Shown here: in pieces, positions 35,512-44,160 of the stretch | How positions within the stretch are numbered: the stretch's first letter is position 1 | Layout: each line of letters begins with the position of its first letter | Notes under the pieces: generated by a model | What the model saw: only the letters and a program-made list of their open reading frames with translations | Databases searched by the model: none | What the model was told of the DNA's origin: nothing | Assembly: GCF_036226505.1 (NCBI RefSeq) | Contig: NZ_CP108484.1 | Location: 992,001-1,056,000 of the forward strand | Length of the DNA: 64,000 bases | Reading direction: 5' to 3' | Source of the DNA: Kitasatospora sp. NBC_01246 | Lineage (GTDB): Bacteria > Actinomycetota > Actinomycetes > Streptomycetales > Streptomycetaceae | Program-made: the position numbers and the translations under genes

Positions 35512-36771
35512 ATGAAGGTCCGTACGACGGCGGGGCTGGCGGCGCTGGTCGTGGGCGCGTCGCTGCTCGGGGTGCCGATGGCAGCGGCCGAGGACACGCC
35601 GGTGGCGCTCACCACCACGTTCAACAACCCGGCGGGGCCGGCCGCCTCCCAGGACGCCATCCGCAACCAGCTGATCTCCCTGATCAAGCGCACGCCGACC
35701 GGAGCCGAGATCAACGGCTCGATGTACCTGTTCACCGACGGCGGTGTCAGCGCCGCGCTGATCGCGGCCAAGCAGCGCGGCGTGAAGGTCAGGCTCGTCG
35801 TGGACGGGGACGCCGTGCCGGCCTACGAGCCCGGCAGCAACCCGCCCAAGGCCACCGGGTCCGAGTACGCGACGCTCGCCGCGCCGACCGGCCTGGGCAC
35901 CGACCAGAACGCCGACTCCTGGGTGCTGGCCTGTCCGGACACCCGCGGTTGCATCGGCAACCGGGCGCTGAACGACGACGACGACGGCGCGATCAACCAC
36001 AACAAGTTCTTCCTGTTCTCCAAGGTCGGCAGCACCGAGAACGTGGTGTTCCAGACCTCTGCGAACCTCACCACCAGCCAGCGCAAGAACCTCTTCAACA
36101 ACGCCGTCACCGTCCCCGACGCCGGCTCCGGCCTCTACGCCGCCTACCGGACGTACTGGCAGGACCTCGTGACGTACGGCTCCTCCGGCAACGGCCTGGC
36201 GACGAACTACCTGAGCCAGCAGGCCGGCCCGTACAAGACGTACTTCTTCCCCCGCCAGGAGAGCGCGGGGACGGCCTACAACGACGACGCGTCCACCGAC
36301 ACCGTCGTCTCCCTGCTCGGCAACACGGACTGCGCGGGCGGCGCCACCCGGATCCGGATCGCCATGTACGCCTTCACCCGGGTCCAGGTCGCCGACAAGC
36401 TGGTCGAGCTGAAGAAGGCCGGCTGCCAGGTGGAGCTGCTGCACAACGGGGAGAGCGGCAACCTCGGCACCACCGTGAAGAACGCGCTGGCCGGCAAGCT
36501 CGACCTGGCCGCCCGCTGCTGGGGCACCGCGCCGAACGGCGACGGCACCACCCGGTCGATCGGCATCCACTCCAAGTACCTGCTGATCGAGGGCACCTAC
36601 CTGGGCGCCGCCAACCGCAAGCTGGTGTTCACCGGGAGCCACAACTACACCTACCCGAACCTGCGGTCCCACGACGAGACCCTGCTGAAGATCGACGACC
36701 CGGCCGTCCACGACGCCTTCAAGGCGAACTTCGAGGCGATCAGGACGAGCGGAGCCTGCACCGCCTGGTGA
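35512..36771 (+). CDS. Secreted phospholipase D-like protein
   Basis: 419 residues. The signal peptide AGLAALVVGASLLGVPMAAA ends at an Ala-Ala-Ala-Glu site. Two HxK phosphodiesterase motifs are visible, AINHNKFFLFS and IGIHSKYLLIEG, each followed by the usual Asn/Ser strand (QTSANLT; FTGSHNYT). Enzymes of this type hydrolyse phosphodiesters in lipids or nucleic acids outside the cell. AGAGGGGGA precedes ATG 35512. Even numbers of Cys (DCAGG, AGCQVE, ARCWG, GACTAW and others) suggest disulfides. Its own promoter, operator-like repeat and terminator make it a single-gene unit. Confidence 0.87.
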   Translation: MKVRTTAGLAALVVGASLLGVPMAAAEDTPVALTTTFNNPAGPAASQDAIRNQLISLIKRTPTGAEINGSMYLFTDGGVSAALIAAKQRGVKVRLVVDGDAVPAYEPGSNPPKATGSEYATLAAPTGLGTDQNADSWVLACPDTRGCIGNRALNDDDDGAINHNKFFLFSKVGSTENVVFQTSANLTTSQRKNLFNNAVTVPDAGSGLYAAYRTYWQDLVTYGSSGNGLATNYLSQQAGPYKTYFFPRQESAGTAYNDDASTDTVVSLLGNTDCAGGATRIRIAMYAFTRVQVADKLVELKKAGCQVELLHNGESGNLGTTVKNALAGKLDLAARCWGTAPNGDGTTRSIGIHSKYLLIEGTYLGAANRKLVFTGSHNYTYPNLRSHDETLLKIDDPAVHDAFKANFEAIRTSGACTAW

Positions 36772-36778
36772 CCTGCCG

Positions 36779-36829
36779 CCGCACCGGCCGGCCGCGGGCA
36801 GCCAGGAGCGGCCGAGCCGGCCGGTGCGG
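36779..36829 (+). terminator. Hairpin after the phospholipase D-like gene
   Basis: A perfect 14-bp stem, CCGCACCGGCCGGC (36779-36792) and GCCGGCCGGTGCGG (36816-36829), with a 23-base loop. It begins 8 bases past the stop. The remaining 36830-37091 has no gene. Confidence 0.7.
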
Positions 36830-37091
36830 CCGGGTCTGCTGAGCGGTCGGTAGCCCCCCGGCCGCACCGCGAAGGCAGCCGACCGGAATGTCCGACGGTG
36901 GGTCGACCGCGAACCTCGGTGCTCGGCGAAGAGCTCCACCGAGGTGGGACAGCCCACGCACGGACGGCTTCGGCCAGGGTGCTGCCAGGACCCCTGTGAC
37001 CGCACTCACCCCGCTCGTTCCGCCCCCACCGCCCGCCGCTGATAATCCGTCACTTGTACGCTGTCGGCACCGGAAGTCAACGGAGGGGGCG

Positions 37092-37592
37092 ATGATGACC
37101 AATCTGCCGACCACGGTCGACGGACTCGGAGGTCTTGCCGAGGAGGGCGCCATCGTTCTCGCCGGTGCCCTGGCCACGGGTGCGTTCGGTGTGGCCCGCG
37201 CGAGGATCGCCGCGATGTTCGGACGGCTGGGCCCGAACCACGAGGCGGGCGTGGAGACACAGTTGGACGCCGACCAGGAGCTCGTCCGCGACGCGGCCCC
37301 GGAGGAGCAGGACGAGGTCCGCCAGGACATCGCGCCCGTCTGGCGGGGCAGGCTCGCCCGTCTGCTCAGGGACTGCCCCGAGGTCGAGCCGGAGCTGCGC
37401 GACCTGCTCGCCGCGCTCCGCGAGGCGCTGCCCGAGGAGCGCCGGGGCTGGGTGCAGACGATCGTGGCCCGCGACAACGCCACGGTCTACGGCGCGCAGG
37501 GCGGGAACGTCATCCACTACCAGGGCGCCCACGCCCGCGAGGTGCCACCCCCGGACGGCGCTGCCGCGGACGGCGGGCAGGCCGAGGCGTGA
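37092..37592 (+). CDS. Small partner protein of the STAND-TPR gene
   Basis: 166 residues, not a named family. A possible membrane-associated helix lies near the N-terminus (EEGAIVLAGALATGAFGVAR), followed by an acidic helical middle (DADQELVRDAAPEEQDEVRQ) and a C-terminal beta-like stretch ARDNATVYGAQGGNVIHYQG. A similar phrase (FAYGAVGADIHVFGDGTPVY) begins the next protein, which suggests that the two touch through it. Two ATGs (37092, 37095) follow GGAGGGGG. The stop overlaps the next start (GTGA). I infer an effector or adaptor of the NTPase. Confidence 0.65.
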   Translation: MMTNLPTTVDGLGGLAEEGAIVLAGALATGAFGVARARIAAMFGRLGPNHEAGVETQLDADQELVRDAAPEEQDEVRQDIAPVWRGRLARLLRDCPEVEPELRDLLAALREALPEERRGWVQTIVARDNATVYGAQGGNVIHYQGAHAREVPPPDGAAADGGQAEA

Positions 37593-40500
37593 GCGACGCC
37601 CGTACGGGACGCGCCGACGGGACCCCGCCCGACCGACAACAGGCCACACCGCCCGTGCCGGCCCCACCAGCCGGGCCGGCCCCACAGGCCCCACCCGCCC
37701 AGCGGGCCCAGGGGGCCCGGCACGTCCAACACGTCCGTGCCGAGGGCGGCTTCGCCTACGGTGCCGTCGGCGCCGACATCCACGTGTTCGGTGACGGTAC
37801 GCCGGTCTACCTGCTGCTGCGCCACCGGCGCCCGGCCGGTCCCGACCCGGCCTGGCTCAGGTCGCAGCCCAGCCGACTGCTGGACGCGCGTGCCGAGGTC
37901 GTCGACTTCACCGGCCGCGACACCGAGACGGCGGAGCTGCTGGCCTGGCGTGACGCCGAACCGAGGTTCGCGGTGCGGTGGCTGCACGGGGAAGGCGGCC
38001 AGGGCAAGACCCGGCTGGCCGGGCGGCTGGCCGAGGAGTCCGAGCGGGCCGGCTGGGTGGTCGCGGAGGCCGTCCACGGGACGGACACCCATCCGCCGGC
38101 CGACGGCAGCCAGGATCTGCGTCTCGACGGGAGCGCCGGGGTACTGGTGCTGGTCGACTACGCCGACCGGTGGCCGCTGTCCGACCTGAGCTGGCTGTTC
38201 CACAACATGATGCTCCGGCAGCCGGTCCCCGCGCGGGTGCTGCTCATCGGCCGGTCGGCGGGACAGTGGCCCGCGCTACGGGGCAAGCTGGACCGGCTGC
38301 GGGAGAGCATCCACACCTCCGACCAGCTGCTGCGGCCGCTCGCCGACGACGGACAGCTCCGGGGCGCTATGTTCGACGCGGCCAGGGAGTGCTTCGTCCG
38401 CCACTACCCCGAACTCGGCGCCCCGGCCCCGATCCGGCCGCCCCGGGACCTGCGTCACGCCGACTTCGGGCTGACGCTGGCCCTGCACATGGCCGCCCTC
38501 GTCGCGGTGGACGCGGCGGCCTGCGGCCGCACGCCACCGACGGACATGATCGGCCTCACCACCTACCTGCTGGACCGCGAGCGCGAGAACTGGAGCCAGC
38601 TCCAGGAGAACAGCGGGCGGGGCCTGGACTACGGCACGCCCGACGAGGTGATGGCGCGGACGGTGTTCACGGCGATCCTCTCCGGGCCGGTCGCCCGCGC
38701 GAGAGCCGTGACCGTCCTGGAGCGGGTCATGCCCGGCGTGCCCGTCGACCGGGCCCTGGCCGACCACGCCGTCTGCTACCCGCCGTCCGACCGCGGCACC
38801 GCGCTGGAGCCGCTGTTACCCGACCGGCTGGCCGAGGACTTCCTCGCCCTGCTCCTGCCGGGCCACCCCGTCACCGGCTTTCCCACGGACGCCTGGGCCA
38901 CCACTGTCCCCGCACGGCTGCTCACCGACGAACGCACGGCGTTCTGCGCGCCCCGCGCCGTCGCCTTCCTGGCCGCCGCGGCCGACCGGTGGCCGCATGT
39001 GGGCGGCACCGTGCTCTACCCCGTGCTGCGGAACCGGCCCGACCTCGCGCTCCGAGCGGGCAGCGCGGCCCTGAGCGGCCTCTCCGCCATCGGCGCCGAC
39101 AGCGCCGACGGCGCCCACGGCCGCCCGATCGACCCGGAGCTGCTCACGGTGCTGGAGCACGTGGAGCCGCTGCTGCCCGAGGGCGAGCACATCGACCTGG
39201 ACGCCGGCGCCCTGGCCGTGGTCGAGCGGCTGACCGCGCACCGCCTGGACGGCAGCACGGACCCGGCCGAACGGGCCGGGCTGTACGGGACGCTGGGCAG
39301 GCGCCGGACCAACGCCGGCAAGTGGGGGCCCGCCCTGGCGGCGGCGGAGGAGGCCGCCAGGCTCAACCGCTGGCAGGCCGGGAACGACCCCCGGCACCGG
39401 GCCCGGCTGGCGGACTCGCTGACCGAACTCGGCAACGCCCTCGCCCGGCACGGGCGCTGGAGCGAGGCGCTGTCGCAGTCCCAGGGCGCCACCGCCCTCC
39501 TGCGCGAGCTGGCCGAGCACGACCCTGGCCACCGCCCCGCCCTGGCCCGGTCGTTGACGGACCTCGGAGGACGGTTCGCCGACTGCGGCCGGGCGCGCGA
39601 AGCCCTCGACGCCGCCGAGGAGGCGACGGCCCTGCGCCGGCGACTCGCGGCCGAGGACCCCGAGCGACAGTCGGCCCAGCTGGCCCGGGTCCTCAGCGGC
39701 CTGGGCGCCCTGCGCCTGCGACAGGGCCACCGGGACGAGGCCGTGGATGCGGCGGAGGAGGCGGTCGCCGTGCTGCGCGGGCTGGCCGCGGTCCGGCCGG
39801 GCGACCACCTCGGGGATCTGGCACGGGCACTGGGCAGCCTGGGGCGGGTGCGGCTGGAAGCCGGACGCCGCGAGCGGGCCGTCGAGGCGGCGCAGGAGGC
39901 GGTCGGCCTGTTCCGGCGCCTGGCCGGGGCCAATCCGGCCGTACACCGGCCGCATCTGGTGACCTCCCTGGTCCACCTGAGCGCGACGCTCCCCCGCCGG
40001 ACCGAACACGGCGACCGGACCTCCGGGCCTGCCCTGACCGCGGCCGAGGAGGCCGTGGTCCTGGCGAGGGAACTCGCCGAGGTCGATCCCGCGATCCACC
40101 GGCGCGGCCTGGGCCGGGCCCTGGAGGCGCACGGCGACCGGCTGGCCGAACTCGGCCGGCGGGACGAGGCCGTCACGGTGCTGCGCGAAGCCGCCGACCT
40201 CTATCAGGCACTGGGCTCCGGCGGCAGCACGGCACCCTGGGAACTCACCGGCCTGCTACGGCGGTTGGCGGCCCTGTACGGCGAGTCCGGGGCGGCCGGC
40301 GACAAGGCGCACATGCTCCTCAACCTGAGCGCCCTGCCCTTCGGCGCGCCCGAGGAGCGCGTCGAGGCGGCCCGGCAGGCCGTCGAGCTGTACGCCGGGA
40401 CGGACGAACGCGCCGCCGAGGCCGCCGCGCTGCTCAATCTGGGCACGGCGCTGGCCCGGGCCCGGCGGTACGAGGAGGCCGTGTCCGTCGGCCGGCGCGC

Positions 40501-42661
40501 CCTCGGGACCTCCCGCGAACTGGGCTTCCGGGAGTTCGAGGCCGTGTCGCTCAGCAACCTGGCGGACCACCTGCGGCGCGCCGGGCGGTACGGGGAGGCG
40601 GTCGAGGCCGCCGACGCCGCCTGCGCCCTCGACGAGGAACTCGGCCGGGAGCACGGCCACCCCTTCTACACCCGCGGTGAGGCCCTCCTCCAACTGGGCC
40701 GGAACGAGGAGGCGGTGGTCGCCCTGGAGCGGGCCGCCGACCTCTACGAGCGCACGGGCAGGCGGGAGTACGAGGACAGCGGCGATCCCCTGGAAGAGGT
40801 CGACGCCCGGCACAGCCTCGGAACGGCGCTGTCGCGGAGCGGGCGACTCGCCGAGGCGACCACCGCGCTGCGACGTGCGGTGGCGCTCTACGAGGCCGCC
40901 GGAGAGCCCCGCCGGGCCAGGCAGGCCTCGCTCACCCTCTGCGCCAACCTGGTCGGTTCGGGGCGACTGGACCAGGCCCTCCCCCTCGCCGAGCGACTGC
41001 TCGCCCGCTGCCGGGCGGCGGGCGACCGGGAGCAGGAGGCCGTGGCACTCTCCCAGTACGGCGCCGCCCTCCTGGAAGCGGGCCGGGTCGACGAAGCCCT
41101 CCCGCTGTGCCGCGAGGCGGCGGCGGCGCTGAACGGCCCGACCAGGCCGGACGATCCCCGCCACCCGGCGGCGGCCTGGCACAACCTGGGCCGGGCCCTG
41201 GAGCGCTCCGGGCGGCCGTCGGAGGCCGTCGCACCGTGGCGCGAGGCCGCGCGGATGTGGGCGGAGCTCGGCGACCGCCGGTACGAGCGGGACGCCTGCT
41301 ACGGGCTCGGCGTCGCCTGCTTCGCCCTCCACGACCAGGCGGAGGCCGTAGACGCCTTCGAGCGGGCCGTGCGGCTGAGCCGGCGCACGGCCGACCGGTC
41401 GAGCGAGGCCGGGGCCCTGCTCGGCCTCACCGGCGCGCTGGTGGAAGCGGAGGAGTTCGCCGAAGCGGTCGACGCCGGGCGCCTTGCCGTCGAACTGCTG
41501 AGGGAGTTGGGCGAGCACGGCAGCGAAGGACTGGCGCTCGGTCAGCTGCACGACGCACTCACCCGGCTCGGCCGACCGGACGAGGCCACCGCCACACTGG
41601 AGCAGGCGGCCGCCGCCCACCGCGCCGATCGCGACGCACGTGGCGAGGCCGCGGCACTCGTGCGGCTGAGCAACAGCCGGATTCGGGCGGGCCGTCCCGA
41701 CGAGGCGATCAGCGGTGCCCGGCGTGCCGTCGATCTCTACGCGGCGGCCGGCGACCGGCTGGGCGAGGGGTCGGCGCTCCACAGTCTCGGCACCGCGCTG
41801 TCGGACGGCCGGCGCTTCGAGGAGGCCGCGGCGGTCAACGGCCGCTGCGCCGACCTGATGCGGGACCTCGGTGAGCTCTGGCACGAGGGGTCGGCCCTGC
41901 TCAATCAGTGCTCCGCGCTCCAGGAGACGCAGCGGTTCGACGCCGTGGCCGACGTGGCGGACCGGGCTGCGGCCGTCCATCGGACGATCGGCGACCGGCC
42001 CGGGGAGGTCAAGGCGCTGATCCTGCTGGCCATGGCGTCGCGGGAGACCGGCCGGGCCGAGGAGCGCCTCGCCGCCGCCGGCCGGGCCACGACGGTGCCG
42101 CTGGAGCTCGGCGACCCGCTCCGGGCGATGGCCTGGTTCGAGTTCGGCGCGGCGCTCCATCAGGCCGGGCAGCAGGAGCGGGCGGCCGGAGCCTTCACCG
42201 AGGCCGCCGCGTCGTACCGGGCCTCGGGCAACCCGCGCTCGGCCGCGACAGCGTGGCTGAACGCGGGCGAGATGCATCTGCGGATCGAGCAGTGGCCCCG
42301 GGCGGTCGAACCCTGCCGACAGGCCGCCACCCTCTTCGCGGCTCCCCCCGCCGACCACGGGAACGAGCTCACCGCCCAGGTCTCGCTCGGCAAAGCCCTG
42401 CTGGGAGCCGGTCACTACGTCGAGTCGTCCCCGGTGTGGCGGCGGGCGGTCGATCTCGCCCGGGCCCTGGGAGCGCGCGAGACCGAGGGCACCGCCCTGT
42501 TCATGCTCGGCGCGGTCCTGGTCGACCTCGGAGAACTGCAGGAGGGCATCACCGTCAGCCGCGAGGCCGCGGCGCTCCTCCAGGCCTGCGGTCTGCGCTC
42601 CCAGGCCGAAGGGGCGATCCGCAACATGCGGGTGGGACTGGGAAAGCTGCGCGGCGGGTGA
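37589..42661 (+). CDS. STAND/NACHT-like NTPase with very long TPR tail
   Basis: 1690 residues. After a Pro-rich start and the FAYGAVGADIHVFG segment comes a P-loop NTPase: Walker A LHGEGGQGKTRLA (about 132-144) of the GxGGxGKT STAND type, Walker B VLVLVDYADRW and sensor LLIGRSAGQW. From about residue 560 to the end the protein is a run of TPR units (for example LADSLTELGNALARHGRWSE and AVSLSNLADHLRRAGRYGEA). This is the architecture of signalling NTPases that sense a ligand through repeats and then switch on an effector; several are antiphage sensors. The effector is probably the small overlapping upstream gene. There is no signal peptide. Confidence 0.85.
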   Translation: MSDARTGRADGTPPDRQQATPPVPAPPAGPAPQAPPAQRAQGARHVQHVRAEGGFAYGAVGADIHVFGDGTPVYLLLRHRRPAGPDPAWLRSQPSRLLDARAEVVDFTGRDTETAELLAWRDAEPRFAVRWLHGEGGQGKTRLAGRLAEESERAGWVVAEAVHGTDTHPPADGSQDLRLDGSAGVLVLVDYADRWPLSDLSWLFHNMMLRQPVPARVLLIGRSAGQWPALRGKLDRLRESIHTSDQLLRPLADDGQLRGAMFDAARECFVRHYPELGAPAPIRPPRDLRHADFGLTLALHMAALVAVDAAACGRTPPTDMIGLTTYLLDRERENWSQLQENSGRGLDYGTPDEVMARTVFTAILSGPVARARAVTVLERVMPGVPVDRALADHAVCYPPSDRGTALEPLLPDRLAEDFLALLLPGHPVTGFPTDAWATTVPARLLTDERTAFCAPRAVAFLAAAADRWPHVGGTVLYPVLRNRPDLALRAGSAALSGLSAIGADSADGAHGRPIDPELLTVLEHVEPLLPEGEHIDLDAGALAVVERLTAHRLDGSTDPAERAGLYGTLGRRRTNAGKWGPALAAAEEAARLNRWQAGNDPRHRARLADSLTELGNALARHGRWSEALSQSQGATALLRELAEHDPGHRPALARSLTDLGGRFADCGRAREALDAAEEATALRRRLAAEDPERQSAQLARVLSGLGALRLRQGHRDEAVDAAEEAVAVLRGLAAVRPGDHLGDLARALGSLGRVRLEAGRRERAVEAAQEAVGLFRRLAGANPAVHRPHLVTSLVHLSATLPRRTEHGDRTSGPALTAAEEAVVLARELAEVDPAIHRRGLGRALEAHGDRLAELGRRDEAVTVLREAADLYQALGSGGSTAPWELTGLLRRLAALYGESGAAGDKAHMLLNLSALPFGAPEERVEAARQAVELYAGTDERAAEAAALLNLGTALARARRYEEAVSVGRRALGTSRELGFREFEAVSLSNLADHLRRAGRYGEAVEAADAACALDEELGREHGHPFYTRGEALLQLGRNEEAVVALERAADLYERTGRREYEDSGDPLEEVDARHSLGTALSRSGRLAEATTALRRAVALYEAAGEPRRARQASLTLCANLVGSGRLDQALPLAERLLARCRAAGDREQEAVALSQYGAALLEAGRVDEALPLCREAAAALNGPTRPDDPRHPAAAWHNLGRALERSGRPSEAVAPWREAARMWAELGDRRYERDACYGLGVACFALHDQAEAVDAFERAVRLSRRTADRSSEAGALLGLTGALVEAEEFAEAVDAGRLAVELLRELGEHGSEGLALGQLHDALTRLGRPDEATATLEQAAAAHRADRDARGEAAALVRLSNSRIRAGRPDEAISGARRAVDLYAAAGDRLGEGSALHSLGTALSDGRRFEEAAAVNGRCADLMRDLGELWHEGSALLNQCSALQETQRFDAVADVADRAAAVHRTIGDRPGEVKALILLAMASRETGRAEERLAAAGRATTVPLELGDPLRAMAWFEFGAALHQAGQQERAAGAFTEAAASYRASGNPRSAATAWLNAGEMHLRIEQWPRAVEPCRQAATLFAAPPADHGNELTAQVSLGKALLGAGHYVESSPVWRRAVDLARALGARETEGTALFMLGAVLVDLGELQEGITVSREAAALLQACGLRSQAEGAIRNMRVGLGKLRGG

Positions 42662-42694
42662 CCGAAGCAGCTGACTGCGGCGTGCGGGCCCGGC

Positions 42695-42825
42695 GGTGTC
42701 GGTGAGCCGCGGCGTCGGGGAGCCGCGGTGTTGGTGAGCCCGCGGCGTCGGGGAGCCGCGGTGTTGGTGAGCCCGCGGCGTCGGGGAGCCGCGGTGTTGG
42801 TGAGCCCGCGGCGTCGGGGAGCCGC
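42695..42825. repeat. 33-bp tandem repeat, four copies
   Basis: Units start at 42695 (32 bp, one base short), 42727, 42760 and 42793; the last three are identical. Each unit begins GGTGTTGGTGAGCCC and ends GTCGGGGAGCCGC. There are no unique spacers, so it is not a CRISPR. It lies 33 bases past the STAND gene stop, between convergent genes. Confidence 0.88.
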
Positions 42826-42870
42826 GCGCGGCCGGAGAAGCGGCAGGGGAACCGGGCAACGCGGCGGGGC

Positions 42871-43866
42871 TCACGCCGGTCGGCGGTCGCCTCGTCGGCC
42901 GGCACCGTTGGACGTCAGGTCCGGGTCTGCCGACAGGTGGGCGCGGACGTAGGGGATGGCGACAGTCTCCACGGGCCGGTCGGGGTTGAAGGCAGGGTGG
43001 ACGTTCACTTCGAAGACGACACCGCCGCTCTGCGCGGCGAGGTCGACGCCGGCGAAGGGCAGTCCGACGGACGCGGTGGCGGCCACCGCGAGTTCGGCGA
43101 GCCTCGGGGGAAGCCGGTCGGGGCCCAACACGGTGGTGCCGGCCCCCTGGGAGACGTTGCACGGCCGGTCCGGGTCACTCTGGTGGCGTTCGAAGGCGTG
43201 GACGACCTTTCCGTTCAGCACGATCACGCGGTGCTGGTTGCGGCGGCCGTCGGCCGTGAAGTTCCCCGCATCGCGGGAGATGAGCCAGCCCTGCCCGGTG
43301 CTCCGGTAGAAGGCAGCGGCGGCCTTCAGCTGCTCGGTGCCGGTGACGTGGAAGACGTCCGCTCCGCCCATGCCGAGTACGGGCCGTGCCCACACGTCCC
43401 GGCCCAGGCGGCGGAACGCGCTCAGCATGTCGTGCCAGGAGCCGTTCATTCGCAGAGTCTCCATCTGCGCGACGGAGTCCCGGCTGAACCGCTCGACCAT
43501 CAGGGACTTGTCCGTCGCGACCCGCCACGCCTCGGGATCCGCCGCGAGCGTCCGCGCTCCGAACCGACGCAGCAGGTCCTGGAATCCTTCGAGGTGGCGT
43601 CTGCGGTGGGGAGGTATCTCGAAGACCACGACCACCGGTTCGACGGCCACCGGGGCGCGGCCCGGCCGGCGGACCGTGAGGAGGCCTCCGGCCCGCTCAA
43701 GGCCTGCCGTCACGGGCCCGTCGTCGTACAGGAGCCGCGCGTCCAGCCGCACCGGACCCAGGCCCGTCACCCGGGCGATGGCGTCGGCGAGGATCTCGCG
43801 GCTGCCCTCCTTGGACCCGTGGTCGGTCACCAACAACAACGGCATCATGGTCTCAGTCAACACCAT
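42871..43866 (-). CDS. RimK-like ATP-grasp ligase
   Basis: 331 residues. The middle and C-terminus follow the RimK-type ATP-grasp: the lid Lys region in WRVATDKSLMVERFSRD, an ATP-binding strand GRDVWARPVLGMGGADVFHV, SRDAGNFTADGRRNQHRVIV, and the metal site GVVFEVNVHPAFN. Such enzymes join a carboxylate to an amine with ATP, for example adding an amino acid. The start is uncertain: ATG 43866, 43848 and 43845 are all possible, with poor ribosome sites. It follows the asparagine-synthetase-like gene on the same strand but is separated by a hairpin, so it may or may not belong to the cluster. Confidence 0.72.
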   Translation of the reverse strand: MVLTETMMPLLLVTDHGSKEGSREILADAIARVTGLGPVRLDARLLYDDGPVTAGLERAGGLLTVRRPGRAPVAVEPVVVVFEIPPHRRRHLEGFQDLLRRFGARTLAADPEAWRVATDKSLMVERFSRDSVAQMETLRMNGSWHDMLSAFRRLGRDVWARPVLGMGGADVFHVTGTEQLKAAAAFYRSTGQGWLISRDAGNFTADGRRNQHRVIVLNGKVVHAFERHQSDPDRPCNVSQGAGTTVLGPDRLPPRLAELAVAATASVGLPFAGVDLAAQSGGVVFEVNVHPAFNPDRPVETVAIPYVRAHLSADPDLTSNGAGRRGDRRPA

Positions 43867-44001
43867 CGCGGCGCCAATTCCGAGCGAGAGAACACGAATT
43901 GGGCGGCAATCAGTTCCTGGTGGCATCCCTGTCCGGGTCTTCTGCCCGAGGCGTTCGCCGTTCGCGGACCGCCGGGGATCGCGACCCGCCCGGAGACCGG
44001 G

Positions 44002-44037
44002 GAGAGCGGGTACCTGGTGTCCCGAGTACCCGCTCTC
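44002..44037 (-). terminator. Hairpin between amidotransferase and ATP-grasp genes
   Basis: A perfect 12-bp stem, GAGAGCGGGTAC (44002-44013) and GTACCCGCTCTC (44026-44037), with a 12-base loop, lies 111 bases past the amidotransferase stop. It probably ends the MFS-asnB transcript. Confidence 0.65.
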
Positions 44038-44100
44038 ACAGGCGGCTCGACGGTCGCCGATGGTCCCGGCGGCGCCCTGGCCGGGTACCGGTGCCGGACG

Positions 44101-44160
44101 GTCACGCGTCACGCGGTCACGCGTCACGCGGTCACGCGGTCAGGCCGTCACGCGGTCAGG
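44101..44160. repeat. Degenerate GTCACGC(G) heptamer/octamer array
   Basis: About eight units of GTCACGC or GTCACGCG, two of them GTCAGGC-like. The array overlaps the last codons and stop of the amidotransferase gene at 44148. Confidence 0.8.

Noticed and set aside
42695-42825. CRISPR array
   Set aside because: The units are contiguous without unique spacers, and no cas genes are present.
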